Made by a program: the position numbers and the translations under genes. Shown in pieces: positions 1-5,434 of a stretch of DNA of 6,087 nt; within the stretch, counting starts at the first letter, position 1; every line of letters starts with the position of its first letter. This DNA comes from Alphaproteobacteria bacterium (lineage in GTDB: Bacteria; Pseudomonadota; Alphaproteobacteria; Sphingomonadales; Rhodothalassiaceae): NCBI GenBank assembly GCA_003695555.1, contig RFIU01000271.1:1-6087 (forward strand). The letters are read 5' to 3'. The notes under the pieces were generated by a model that was given only the letters and a program-made list of their open reading frames with translations, ran no database searches and had not been told where the DNA came from.

Positions 1-1259
1 CCGAAATGGAAGACGTCCTCGCCGTCGGCGATTTCCTCCCAGACCGTATGTTCGGGATCGAGACTGTCGCGCGACTGATCGACATAGCCGAGCTTCACCG
101 TCTCGCCGATGCGGATCTCGCCGGCGTCGGGCTTCTCCTGCCCGGTGATCAGCCGGAACAGCGTCGTCTTGCCGGCGCCGTTCGGACCGATGACGCCGAC
201 GATGCCGCCGGGGGGCAGCGAGAAGGAGAGATCCTCGAACAGCAGACGGTCGCCGAAGCCCTTGGCAAGTCCGCGCGCCTCGATCACCAGATCGCCGAGC
301 CGCGGGGCCGGCGGAATGCGGATCTGCGCCGGGCCGGAAAGCCGCTCGCGCTGACGCTTCATCAGCTCGTCATAGGAACGGATGCGCGCCTTCGACTTCG
401 CCTGCCGGGCCTTCGGCGCTGAGCGGATCCATTCCAGTTCGCGCTGCATCGCCTTGACCCGCGCGGCCTCCGCCCGTTCCTCAAGCGCAAGCCGCTCGGC
501 ACGCGCCTCCAGCCAGGCGGAATAATTGCCCTCGAACGGAATGCCGCGACCACGGTCGAGCTCGAGCACCCATCCGACAACATGGTCGAGAAAATAGCGA
601 TCATGGGTGACCAGCACGACGGTGCCGGGATAGTCCTGCAGATGCTGTTCGAGCCAGGCGACCGATTCGGCGTCCAGATGATTGGTCGGCTCATCGAGCA
701 GCAGCAGGTCGGGCTTGGCGAGCAGCAGCCGGCAGAGCGCGACACGTCGGCGCTCACCGCCCGAAAGCGTCGCGACTTCGCCATCGCCCGGCGGACAGCG
801 CAGCGCATCCATCGCCTGCTCGACACGGCCCATCAGATCCCAGGCGTCTAGGGCGTCGATCTGCTCCTGAAGCTCCGCCTGTTCGGCGATCAGCGCGTTC
901 ATCTCGTCATCGTCCGTGACCTCAGCGAAGCGGGCCGAGACCGCTTCGAAGCGATCGAGCAGCGCCTTCGTCTCGCCCACCCCGTCGAGCACATTGCCGA
1001 GCACGTCCTTCGCGGCATCAAGTTCGGGTTCCTGCGGCAGATAGCCGACCTTGACGCCATTGCCGGCGAAGGCCTCGCCGGTGAATTCCGTGTCAAGGCC
1101 CGCCATGATCCGCAGCAGCGTCGACTTGCCCGCACCATTGACGCCGATGACGGCGATCTTGGCGCCGGGCAGGAAATTGAGATTGATGTCTTTCAGGACA
1201 TGGCGCCCGCCGGGATAGTGCTTGTTCACCCCGTGCATGTGATAGACGTACTGAACCAT
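1..1259 (-). CDS. ettA: Energy-dependent translational throttle protein EttA (ABC-F ATPase), 3' end missing
   Basis: EttA is a cytoplasmic ABC-F ATPase that binds the ribosomal E site and gates entry into elongation according to the ATP/ADP ratio. The ATG at 1259 opens a frame with no stop down to the left edge (419 codons seen; E. coli EttA has 555). The first ABC domain has Walker A GVNGAGKST (residues 39-47), Q-loop YLPQEPEL (73-80), signature LSGGE (165-169), Walker B LLLLDEPTNHLD (185-196) and switch His219 in VTHD. Then comes the PtIM arm, about 242-320, with EGNYSAWLE and the basic KARQAKSKAR (283-292) diagnostic of EttA rather than Uup or YheS. The second domain shows GPNGAGKTT (358-366) and breaks off around DVFHFG, before its own signature and Walker B. 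The start is supported by the family-typical opening MVQYVYHMHGV; the nearest purine-rich stretch, AGGGAAAG, lies rather far upstream. Transcribed divergently from the M28 peptidase gene. Family assignment is very secure. Confidence 0.96.
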   Translation of the reverse strand, partial: MVQYVYHMHGVNKHYPGGRHVLKDINLNFLPGAKIAVIGVNGAGKSTLLRIMAGLDTEFTGEAFAGNGVKVGYLPQEPELDAAKDVLGNVLDGVGETKALLDRFEAVSARFAEVTDDDEMNALIAEQAELQEQIDALDAWDLMGRVEQAMDALRCPPGDGEVATLSGGERRRVALCRLLLAKPDLLLLDEPTNHLDAESVAWLEQHLQDYPGTVVLVTHDRYFLDHVVGWVLELDRGRGIPFEGNYSAWLEARAERLALEERAEAARVKAMQRELEWIRSAPKARQAKSKARIRSYDELMKRQRERLSGPAQIRIPPAPRLGDLVIEARGLAKGFGDRLLFEDLSFSLPPGGIVGVIGPNGAGKTTLFRLITGQEKPDAGEIRIGETVKLGYVDQSRDSLDPEHTVWEEIADGEDVFHF

Positions 1260-1293
1260 CTGCTGCTTCGTCTTTCCCTGTTGAACGGATCAT

Positions 1294-1310
1294 CGCGCGT
1301 GCTGCGCGCG
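1294..1310. repeat. Small GC inverted repeat in the ettA leader
   Basis: Two CGCGCG hexamers (1294-1299 and 1305-1310) flank a 5-base loop, about 35 bp upstream of the ettA start. As RNA in the ettA leader they could form a 6-bp hairpin. CGCGCG is self-complementary and easily arises by chance in high-GC DNA, so a function is not implied. The rest of the divergent spacer 1260-1507 shows nothing else I would call, apart from the promoter and ribosome binding site listed for the peptidase. Confidence 0.25.
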
Positions 1311-1387
1311 GCTGGCAGCGCTCCTTAGCGGCTATCGGACCCGCTGTGAAGCCGATGCGACCAACCAAAGATGGGGTGGCGCGCCCC

Positions 1388-1417
1388 TTGGCAGAAGCCC
1401 CCGGCACCCTCTAGGCT
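1388..1417 (+). promoter_or_regulatory. Candidate sigma-70 type promoter for the M28 peptidase gene
   Basis: TTGGCA (1388-1393) resembles a -35 box, and TAGGCT (1412-1417), 18 bases on, is a weak -10 box. This would give a 5' leader of roughly 85 nt before the ATG at 1508. Only the -35 element is convincing. No start-site data are available, so this is a suggestion from sequence alone. Confidence 0.3.
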
Positions 1418-1495
1418 CGCACCGGCAAGACCAATCCGGCTCGCCATGCTATGCCGCATCCGCCGGAATAGCGACCGCCAAGACCATGCCGCATC

Positions 1496-1501
1496 AAGGA
1501 G
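1496..1501 (+). promoter_or_regulatory. Ribosome binding site of the M28 peptidase gene
   Basis: AAGGAG lies six bases before the ATG at 1508. It is a near-ideal Shine-Dalgarno sequence and fixes this start, which also places a complete signal peptide at the N-terminus. Confidence 0.8.
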
Positions 1502-1507
1502 TCGCCC

Positions 1508-2977
1508 ATGTCCCGTCCGTTCCCTATTGCCGGCCTTGTCACCGCCCTGCTGGCGTTCGCCATGGTCCTGCCGCCCGCACTGGCCAGGCCGGGTGACGAA
1601 CCGCCGGCAAAGGCAGTCGAGCCCGCACCGCCGATCGCGCCTGCGCTTGCCGCCCGGGCGGCCGACTTGCGCGAGCGGGCGCGACACTCCGATCTGGCCT
1701 GGCGGCTGGTCAGCGATTTGACCACTCGCATCGGCCCGCGGCTGGCCGGCTCGCCGGCGGAAGAGCGGGCGCGTACCCTGATGGCCGAAACCCTGAAGCG
1801 TCTCGGCTTTGTGAACGTAAGTGTCGAGGAATTCCCCCTTCCCGGCTGGCGCCGAGGCGAGGAAGCCGCCGCGATCATTTCACCCGCGCCGCAGCCGCTG
1901 GCGGTCACCGCCCTTGGTGGCTCGGTCGCGACGCCGGCCGGCGGCATTACCGCGAGTGTCGTCCGCTTTGCCGATCTCGCCGAACTCGAAGCCGCCCCCG
2001 CCAACAGTCTGAAGGGGCGCATCGCCTTCGTCGATCAGCGGATGTTCCGCGCCCAGGATGGTTCCAGCTATGGCCAGACGGTGGCGATCCGGGTGCGCAG
2101 CGCCAGTATCGCGGCCGCCAAGGGGGCGGTTGCCGTGCTGATCCGCTCGGTCGGCACCGATTCGCACCGCCTGCCGCACACCGGCATGATGCGCTATGCC
2201 GACGATGCCGCGAAGATCCCGGCAGCGGCACTTGCCAATCCGGATGCCGATCAGCTCGCCCGTCTGCTGGCGATCGGAGATGAGCCGGTCGTCGTGCAGC
2301 TGACGCTCACCCCGAAGACCGGCTTTCTCGCCCGCTCGGGCAATGTCGTCGCGGACATACCTGGCACCGACAGAGCGGAAGAGATCGTTCTGCTCGGCGC
2401 CCATCTCGACAGCTGGGATCTCGGCACCGGTGCGATCGATGACGGCGCGGGCGTGGCGATCGTCACCGCGGCCGCGAAACTCGTTGCCGAGGAGGGACGG
2501 CCCCGGCGCACGCTGCGCGTCGTTCTGTTCGGATCGGAAGAGGTCGGGCTCGTCGGGGCGCGTGCCTATCTGAAAGCGCACGAAAAAGAGATCGCGCGCC
2601 ATGTGATGGTCTCGGAAGCCGACTTCGGTGCCGATCGCGTCTGGCGGATGAGCACCGGGATCGGCCGTAGGGCGTTGCCCTTTGCCGCGGCCCTGCATCA
2701 TCTGCTGCGCCCGCTCGGGATCGGGCGCGGCGGCAATGACTCGCTCGGCGGATCGGACGTTTCCGTGCTGGCGCGCGCCGGTGTGCCGGCGATCGGGCTC
2801 AATCAGGACGGAATGCGCTATTTCGACCTGCACCACACCGCCGACGACACGCTCGACAAGATCGACCCGCATCAGCTGGCCCAAAGCGTCGCGGCCTGGG
2901 CGACGACGGCCTTCCTTGTCGCCAACAGCGATGCCGATCTGCGTGCCGGAGGCCTGCCGGCGCGTCACGGCGAATAG
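1508..2977 (+). CDS. Secreted M28-family zinc peptidase (carboxypeptidase Q / PGCP-like), 489 aa
   Basis: Predicted exported di-zinc exopeptidase that probably trims peptides in the periplasm or outside the cell. Residues 1-26 look like a Sec signal peptide: Arg3, a hydrophobic core (about 7-22) and an A-L-A cleavage site before Arg27. An N-terminal lid-like segment (about 50-120) and a PA-like insert (about 140-265, including AAKGAVAVLIRS) precede the catalytic domain. Expected M28 metal and catalytic residues are visible: His299 and Asp301 in GAHLDSWD, Asp311 in DDGAG (bridging), Glu344-Glu345 in GSEEVG (general base and ligand), Asp372 in SEADFG, and His443 in DLHHTADDT. The full set suggests an active enzyme. 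The overall plan (signal peptide, PA-like insert, M28 core, about 490 aa) matches bacterial relatives of plasma glutamate carboxypeptidase (CPQ). Substrate preference, aminopeptidase versus dipeptidase, cannot be read from sequence. It stands alone as a transcription unit, divergent from ettA and convergent with the ymdB-like gene. Confidence 0.9.
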   Translation: MSRPFPIAGLVTALLAFAMVLPPALARPGDEPPAKAVEPAPPIAPALAARAADLRERARHSDLAWRLVSDLTTRIGPRLAGSPAEERARTLMAETLKRLGFVNVSVEEFPLPGWRRGEEAAAIISPAPQPLAVTALGGSVATPAGGITASVVRFADLAELEAAPANSLKGRIAFVDQRMFRAQDGSSYGQTVAIRVRSASIAAAKGAVAVLIRSVGTDSHRLPHTGMMRYADDAAKIPAAALANPDADQLARLLAIGDEPVVVQLTLTPKTGFLARSGNVVADIPGTDRAEEIVLLGAHLDSWDLGTGAIDDGAGVAIVTAAAKLVAEEGRPRRTLRVVLFGSEEVGLVGARAYLKAHEKEIARHVMVSEADFGADRVWRMSTGIGRRALPFAAALHHLLRPLGIGRGGNDSLGGSDVSVLARAGVPAIGLNQDGMRYFDLHHTADDTLDKIDPHQLAQSVAAWATTAFLVANSDADLRAGGLPARHGE

Positions 2978-3005
2978 GGGAGCAGGCCGGCTCCAACGCC
3001 TGCCC
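2978..3005. terminator. Hairpin between convergent genes, possible bidirectional terminator
   Basis: The 29-bp gap between the two stop codons contains GGG (2978-2980) plus CAGGC (2983-2987), pairing with GCCTG (2998-3002) plus CCC (3003-3005). This gives 8 base pairs with a 2-base AG bulge and a 10-base loop. An alternative, smaller stem GGAGC/GCTCC is also possible. No T-run follows on either strand, so efficient intrinsic termination is not assured. The position, exactly between convergent stops, is the main argument. Confidence 0.35.
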
Positions 3006-3006
3006 G

Positions 3007-3825
3007 CTAGAGCCAGTCGGGGATCGTCTCCTGAAGCCGGCCGCCGATGCGCACGGGATCGACCCGCAGTGCTCGTCCATCCCTGTCGGTCTCGACGACG
3101 AGACCGCAGATCGTCGGCGTGCCGAGCGCCGGCTCGAAACGCCGGCCCGAGGGAAAGGGATGCAGGAAGCGGCGCAGCGGTTCGGCCTTGTCCATGCCGA
3201 TGACCGAATCATAGTCGCCGCACATGCCGGCATCCGTCTGATAGGCGGTGCCGCCGTCCAGGATCATCGCATCGGCGGTCGGCACGTGTGAATGACTGCC
3301 GACGACGAGACTCGCCCGCCCCGCGCACCAGTGGCCCATCGCCATCTTCTCGGATGTCGCCTCGGCATGCATGTCGATGATGGCGGCGGCAAGGGTGCCC
3401 GGCATCGGGTGGCGTTTGAGCACCGCATCGACGGCACGAAAGGGGTCATCCAGGGTGGGCATGAAAACCCGGCCCATCACGTTCACCACCAGCACGCGGC
3501 GGCCGCGGGTCGCCTCGAAGACGCCGAAGCCGCGCCCGGGGGTGCCTTCCGGATAATTCACCGGCCGCAGCAGCCGCGGCGTTTCGTCGATGAAGGAAAG
3601 CGTTTCCTTCTGATCGAAGACATGATTGCCGGTGGTCACGACATCGACGCCGGCTTCCAGCAGAGCGTCGAAGATCTTGCGGGTGATGCCGAAACCGGCG
3701 GCCGCATTCTCGCCATTGGCGACGACGAAATCGAGCTTCCAGTCACGACGCCATTCGGGAAGCCCGGCGATCACCGCTTCGCGGGCGGCGCGCCCGACAA
3801 TGTCGCCGAGAAAGAGAATCCGCAT
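3007..3825 (-). CDS. YmdB-like metallophosphoesterase (TIGR00282 family), 272 aa
   Basis: Cytoplasmic calcineurin-like phosphoesterase of the TIGR00282/YmdB family. B. subtilis YmdB hydrolyses cyclic nucleotides (2',3'-cNMPs, cAMP reported) and influences biofilm and motility gene expression; the role in alphaproteobacteria is not established. The di-metal site is complete: Asp8 in LGDIVG, Glu39-Asn40 in NGENAA, Asn67-His68 in TGNHVFD, His153 in DMHAE, and His178 and His180 in GSHSHVPTAD. TDAGMCGDYDSVIGM (197-211) is another family hallmark, and the length matches the family. The ATG at 3825 shares its A with the TGA of the upstream cyclo-ligase gene (TGATG). Together with AAAGG just ahead of it, this implies translational coupling. 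It is the last gene of the minus-strand cluster and ends convergently with the M28 peptidase gene. Family is certain; the physiological substrate is unknown. Confidence 0.93.
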   Translation of the reverse strand: MRILFLGDIVGRAAREAVIAGLPEWRRDWKLDFVVANGENAAAGFGITRKIFDALLEAGVDVVTTGNHVFDQKETLSFIDETPRLLRPVNYPEGTPGRGFGVFEATRGRRVLVVNVMGRVFMPTLDDPFRAVDAVLKRHPMPGTLAAAIIDMHAEATSEKMAMGHWCAGRASLVVGSHSHVPTADAMILDGGTAYQTDAGMCGDYDSVIGMDKAEPLRRFLHPFPSGRRFEPALGTPTICGLVVETDRDGRALRVDPVRIGGRLQETIPDWL

Positions 3826-4457
3826 CAGCCGCCTTTCGCCTCCGCTTCGTGACCGGCCGGGCGCACGGGACGGATCACCTCGCGCTCGGTGACGATCAGG
3901 TCGAGCGGTTCGTCGTACGCGCCGACGGGCAGCGAATCAAGCTCCTGTGCCGCGAAGGCGAGGCCAAGCGCGCGCACCGGCCCTGATGCATGCGCCCGCA
4001 GCCGGGCGAGCGTGCGATCGTAATAGCCTCCGCCGAAGCCCAGCCGATGCCCGCACCGATCGAAGGCAAGCAGCGGGACGAGCAGCCAGTCGGGTTCGGC
4101 AAGCGGGGCCGTATCGAGCGGGCAGGCGATCCCGAAGGGGCCGGTGCGCAAGGGGTCATCGGGCCGCCAGCGTCGGAAGACGAGCGGCATTCCTGCTCCT
4201 TCGACGACCGGCAGGGCGAGCTTGGCACCCGCTTCGGCCAGCTGCTCCATCAGCGGCAGGGGATCGATCTCCTCGGCAAGCGCCATGTAGCCGGCGACGC
4301 ACCTCCCGGCCCCGCTGTCCAGGATCAGGGGCCGGGCGAGGTCAGCAACCGCAGCACTCGCCCGCTCACGTTCATGGGCAAGGCGGGCACGCAGAGCCTG
4401 CATTTCGGCGCGAAGGGCCTGCTTGCGTTCGGCTGTCGGATCGCTGGCTGTGTTCAT
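3825..4457 (-). CDS. ygfA: 5-formyltetrahydrofolate cyclo-ligase, 210 aa
   Basis: Catalyses ATP-dependent conversion of 5-formyl-THF to 5,10-methenyl-THF (EC 6.3.3.2), returning a storage or inhibitory folate to the one-carbon pool in the cytoplasm. The family signature GHRLGFGGGYYD lies at residues 136-147, and the basic N-terminal helix ERKQALRAEMQALR (10-23) is typical. YMALAEEID (57-65), PVVEG (83-87) and the C-terminal PLDLIVTE (184-191) also fit. I chose the ATG at 4457 (MNTASDPTAERK). An in-frame ATG exists at 4625, but it would add 56 residues encoded across the 6S RNA gene, with no resemblance to the family. The ribosome binding site is weak (CGGA, about six bases upstream). The 3' stem of 6S RNA ends only 24 bases upstream, so the mRNA probably derives from read-through of ssrS, as known in E. 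coli (ssrS-ygfA, also named fau). The stop overlaps the next start by one base. Confidence 0.94.
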   Translation of the reverse strand: MNTASDPTAERKQALRAEMQALRARLAHERERASAAVADLARPLILDSGAGRCVAGYMALAEEIDPLPLMEQLAEAGAKLALPVVEGAGMPLVFRRWRPDDPLRTGPFGIACPLDTAPLAEPDWLLVPLLAFDRCGHRLGFGGGYYDRTLARLRAHASGPVRALGLAFAAQELDSLPVGAYDEPLDLIVTEREVIRPVRPAGHEAEAKGG

Positions 4458-4481
4458 CGGGTGTCCGTATGGGAAGATGGC

Positions 4482-4646
4482 GCGGCGGGCCGTACCGGCC
4501 GTGGTTGGTCCAGATCCTCCGGTGCCGAAACACCAGGTGGGCGCCATGTGTGCCGGGCCAGGGCCCGACCAGGGACGGCTCCCTTCAAAGGACCTATCGC
4601 CCCGGGGAAATGACCGTTTGGCCACGCACCGGACAGCGACCGCCGC
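4482..4646 (-). ncRNA. ssrS: 6S RNA
   Basis: 6S RNA mimics an open promoter and sequesters housekeeping sigma-70 RNA polymerase. Reading the minus strand, the two ends form a long interrupted closing stem: GCGGCGG (4646-4640) with CCGCCGC (4488-4482); GCUGU with ACGGC after a UC bulge; CCGG with CCGG; then CGUGG (4626-4622) with CCACG (4504-4500). Inside lie a large asymmetric loop, a terminal arm with GGGAGCC (4583-4577) pairing GGCGCCC (4545-4539) with one mismatch, an apical hairpin CGGGC/GCCCG (4567-4554), and a side hairpin CUGGUG/CACCGG (4536-4519) on the 3' strand of the bubble, where E. coli 6S also has one. About 165 nt is a normal size. The position between zapA and the cyclo-ligase gene is the classical ssrS locus in proteobacteria. 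Exact ends are inferred from the stem; the mature RNA may extend a few bases either way. Confidence 0.88.
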
Positions 4647-4653
4647 TCGGCTC

Positions 4654-4682
4654 TACCTAGGCGCGCTCGTCGCCGCCTGCAA
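4654..4682 (-). promoter_or_regulatory. Candidate promoter for 6S RNA, inside the zapA 3' end
   Basis: On the minus strand TTGCAG (4682-4677) and TAGGTA (4659-4654) are separated by exactly 17 bases. A start about 7 bases past the -10 box falls at about 4647, which coincides with the base of the 6S closing stem. The -10 box contains the zapA stop codon TAG. Each hexamer is only a partial match to consensus. The call rests on spacing and on agreement with the RNA end predicted independently from folding. Confidence 0.4.
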
Positions 4683-4968
4683 GAGTGCGGGCAGTTGCTT
4701 CGATCCGTTCGGCGGCCGCGACCAGCGGGCGGGCGGCTTCTTCCTCGCCGACCTGGCCCGCCCCCTCGCGCAGATCGGCAAGCTCATCGGCGAGCAGCAG
4801 GGCGACGAGCAGCATCAGTCGCGCCTCTCCCTGTGCGCCAAGCTGTCGGCTGATTTCGTGCGCGCGACGATCGATGTCGGCGGCAAGTCCCTCGATGCGT
4901 TTTTCATCACCGTCACGGCAGGCAAGGCGATACTGATTTCCGTGCACGGTAACCGTCACTTCGCCCAT
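4657..4968 (-). CDS. zapA: Cell division protein ZapA, 103 aa
   Basis: ZapA is a small cytoplasmic FtsZ-binding protein that crosslinks FtsZ protofilaments and stabilises the Z-ring. The N-terminal globular domain has the family opening MGEVTVTVHGNQYRLAC (residues 1-17) followed by DGDEKRIEGLAADID (19-33). The C-terminal coiled coil begins with GEARLMLLVALLLADEL (47-63), a strongly conserved ZapA block, and runs on through about residue 90. I chose the ATG at 4968 because it gives the canonical start and is preceded by GGAAAGGG. An in-frame ATG at 5037 would add 23 basic, unconserved residues and overlap the upstream gene by 38 bases. It lies 31 bases downstream of the coiled-coil protein gene, so the two are probably co-transcribed. 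6S RNA begins about 10 bases after the stop. Confidence 0.93.
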   Translation of the reverse strand: MGEVTVTVHGNQYRLACRDGDEKRIEGLAADIDRRAHEISRQLGAQGEARLMLLVALLLADELADLREGAGQVGEEEAARPLVAAAERIEATARTLAGGDERA

Positions 4969-4999
4969 GGCTTTCTGACCCTTTCCGGCATCGACGGCA

Positions 5000-5329
5000 T
5001 CATTCGCCTTCGGTTTGCGCGACAGCCGCGCCGGCAAGCCGTTCCTCGAGATCGGCGATCAGCCGGTCGATCTCCATGCGAGCGACCTCTTCGCGTCGCC
5101 GCAAGGCGGCATTCTCGGCCTCGAGCGCACCGATGCGCCGCTCCCATTCCGCCCGTTCGGCACGCAGTTTCGCTTCCGTTTCCGCAAGCCGGCGAGCGAG
5201 CCCTGCCTCGCGCTCGTGGGCGGCGTGCACCTCTTCCTCAAGTCGGGCGAGCGCCTTATCGAACGCCTCCTCGGCCTTCTTCAACGGGCTCGCGGCACTT
5301 TTGTCCCCGCCCTTGCGCGCCCTCGCCAT
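5000..5329 (-). CDS. Coiled-coil protein upstream of zapA (DUF4164 / ZauP-like), 109 aa
   Basis: Small, highly charged cytoplasmic protein with no signal peptide or membrane segment. After a basic, flexible N-terminus (residues 1-14), residues about 15-98 are almost continuous heptad-type helix rich in Ala, Glu, Arg and Leu (for example ALEAENAALRRREEVARMEI, 68-87), with no proline or long break. The C-terminus ends in a short acidic tail. Alphaproteobacteria commonly carry a DUF4164-type coiled-coil gene directly before zapA. In Caulobacter the coiled-coil protein encoded upstream of ZapA, ZauP, binds ZapA and focuses the Z-ring. I infer the same partnership here from position, size and architecture; coiled coils align poorly, so orthology is unproven. 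The start at 5329 is supported by AAGGTGG five bases upstream. It is the first gene of the minus-strand cluster and divergent from tkt. Confidence 0.8.
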   Translation of the reverse strand: MARARKGGDKSAASPLKKAEEAFDKALARLEEEVHAAHEREAGLARRLAETEAKLRAERAEWERRIGALEAENAALRRREEVARMEIDRLIADLEERLAGAAVAQTEGE

Positions 5330-5334
5330 CGATC

Positions 5335-5360
5335 CACCTTGACCTCGATTTCACCTTGAC
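5335..5360. repeat. Tandem 9-bp direct repeat CACCTTGAC
   Basis: CACCTTGAC occurs perfectly at 5335-5343 and 5352-5360, 17 bases start to start, in the spacer between two divergent genes. Read on the minus strand (GTCAAGGTG), the proximal copy supplies the Shine-Dalgarno sequence of the coiled-coil protein gene and the distal copy lies 17 bases further upstream. On the plus strand both contain TTGAC, a -35-like pentamer facing tkt, but neither has a good -10 partner. It could be an operator pair, a small duplication or chance. Confidence 0.4.
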
Positions 5361-5363
5361 GGC

Positions 5364-5392
5364 ATTGTGCAGCCCGATTTCGCCGGGATCAA
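5364..5392 (-). promoter_or_regulatory. Candidate promoter of the coiled-coil/zapA operon
   Basis: On the minus strand TTGATC (5392-5387) and CACAAT (5369-5364) are 17 bases apart, a reasonable sigma-70 type match. Transcription would start near 5357, giving a leader of about 28 nt that contains the distal repeat copy. I found no comparably good promoter facing tkt in this 105-bp spacer. Confidence 0.35.
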
Positions 5393-5419
5393 CCGCGCAC
5401 TTTCACCATCGCGCCGTTC

Positions 5420-5425
5420 GAGGAA
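5420..5425 (+). promoter_or_regulatory. Ribosome binding site of tkt
   Basis: GAGGAA ends nine bases before the ATG at 5435. It supports that start over the internal ATG at 5516, which would give a length closer to E. coli transketolase. Confidence 0.6.
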
Positions 5426-5434
5426 ACGCACATC

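Noticed and set aside
6..422. Plus-strand frames opposite ettA, including one of 138 codons
   Set aside because: They are antisense to an unambiguous ABC-F gene and have no domain of their own.
1388..1405. A sigma-54 promoter upstream of the M28 peptidase gene (TGGCA followed by GGCA)
   Set aside because: The -24/-12 spacing and the TTGC part of the -12 element are absent; a weak sigma-70 reading fits better.
1880..2968. A 362-codon open frame on the minus strand, opposite the M28 peptidase gene
   Set aside because: It is the complementary-strand shadow of a high-GC coding sequence: rich in Arg, Asp, Gly and His, no recognisable domain, and fully overlapped by a gene with signal peptide, ribosome binding site and complete active site.
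3292..3852. A 186-codon plus-strand frame opposite the YmdB-like gene
   Set aside because: Shadow of the phosphoesterase gene; the real frame contains every metal-binding motif.
4657..5037. A longer 126-aa version of ZapA starting at 5037
   Set aside because: The extra 23 residues overlap the upstream gene and are not ZapA-like. The ATG at 4968 has the canonical MGEVTVTVHG start and a better ribosome binding site.
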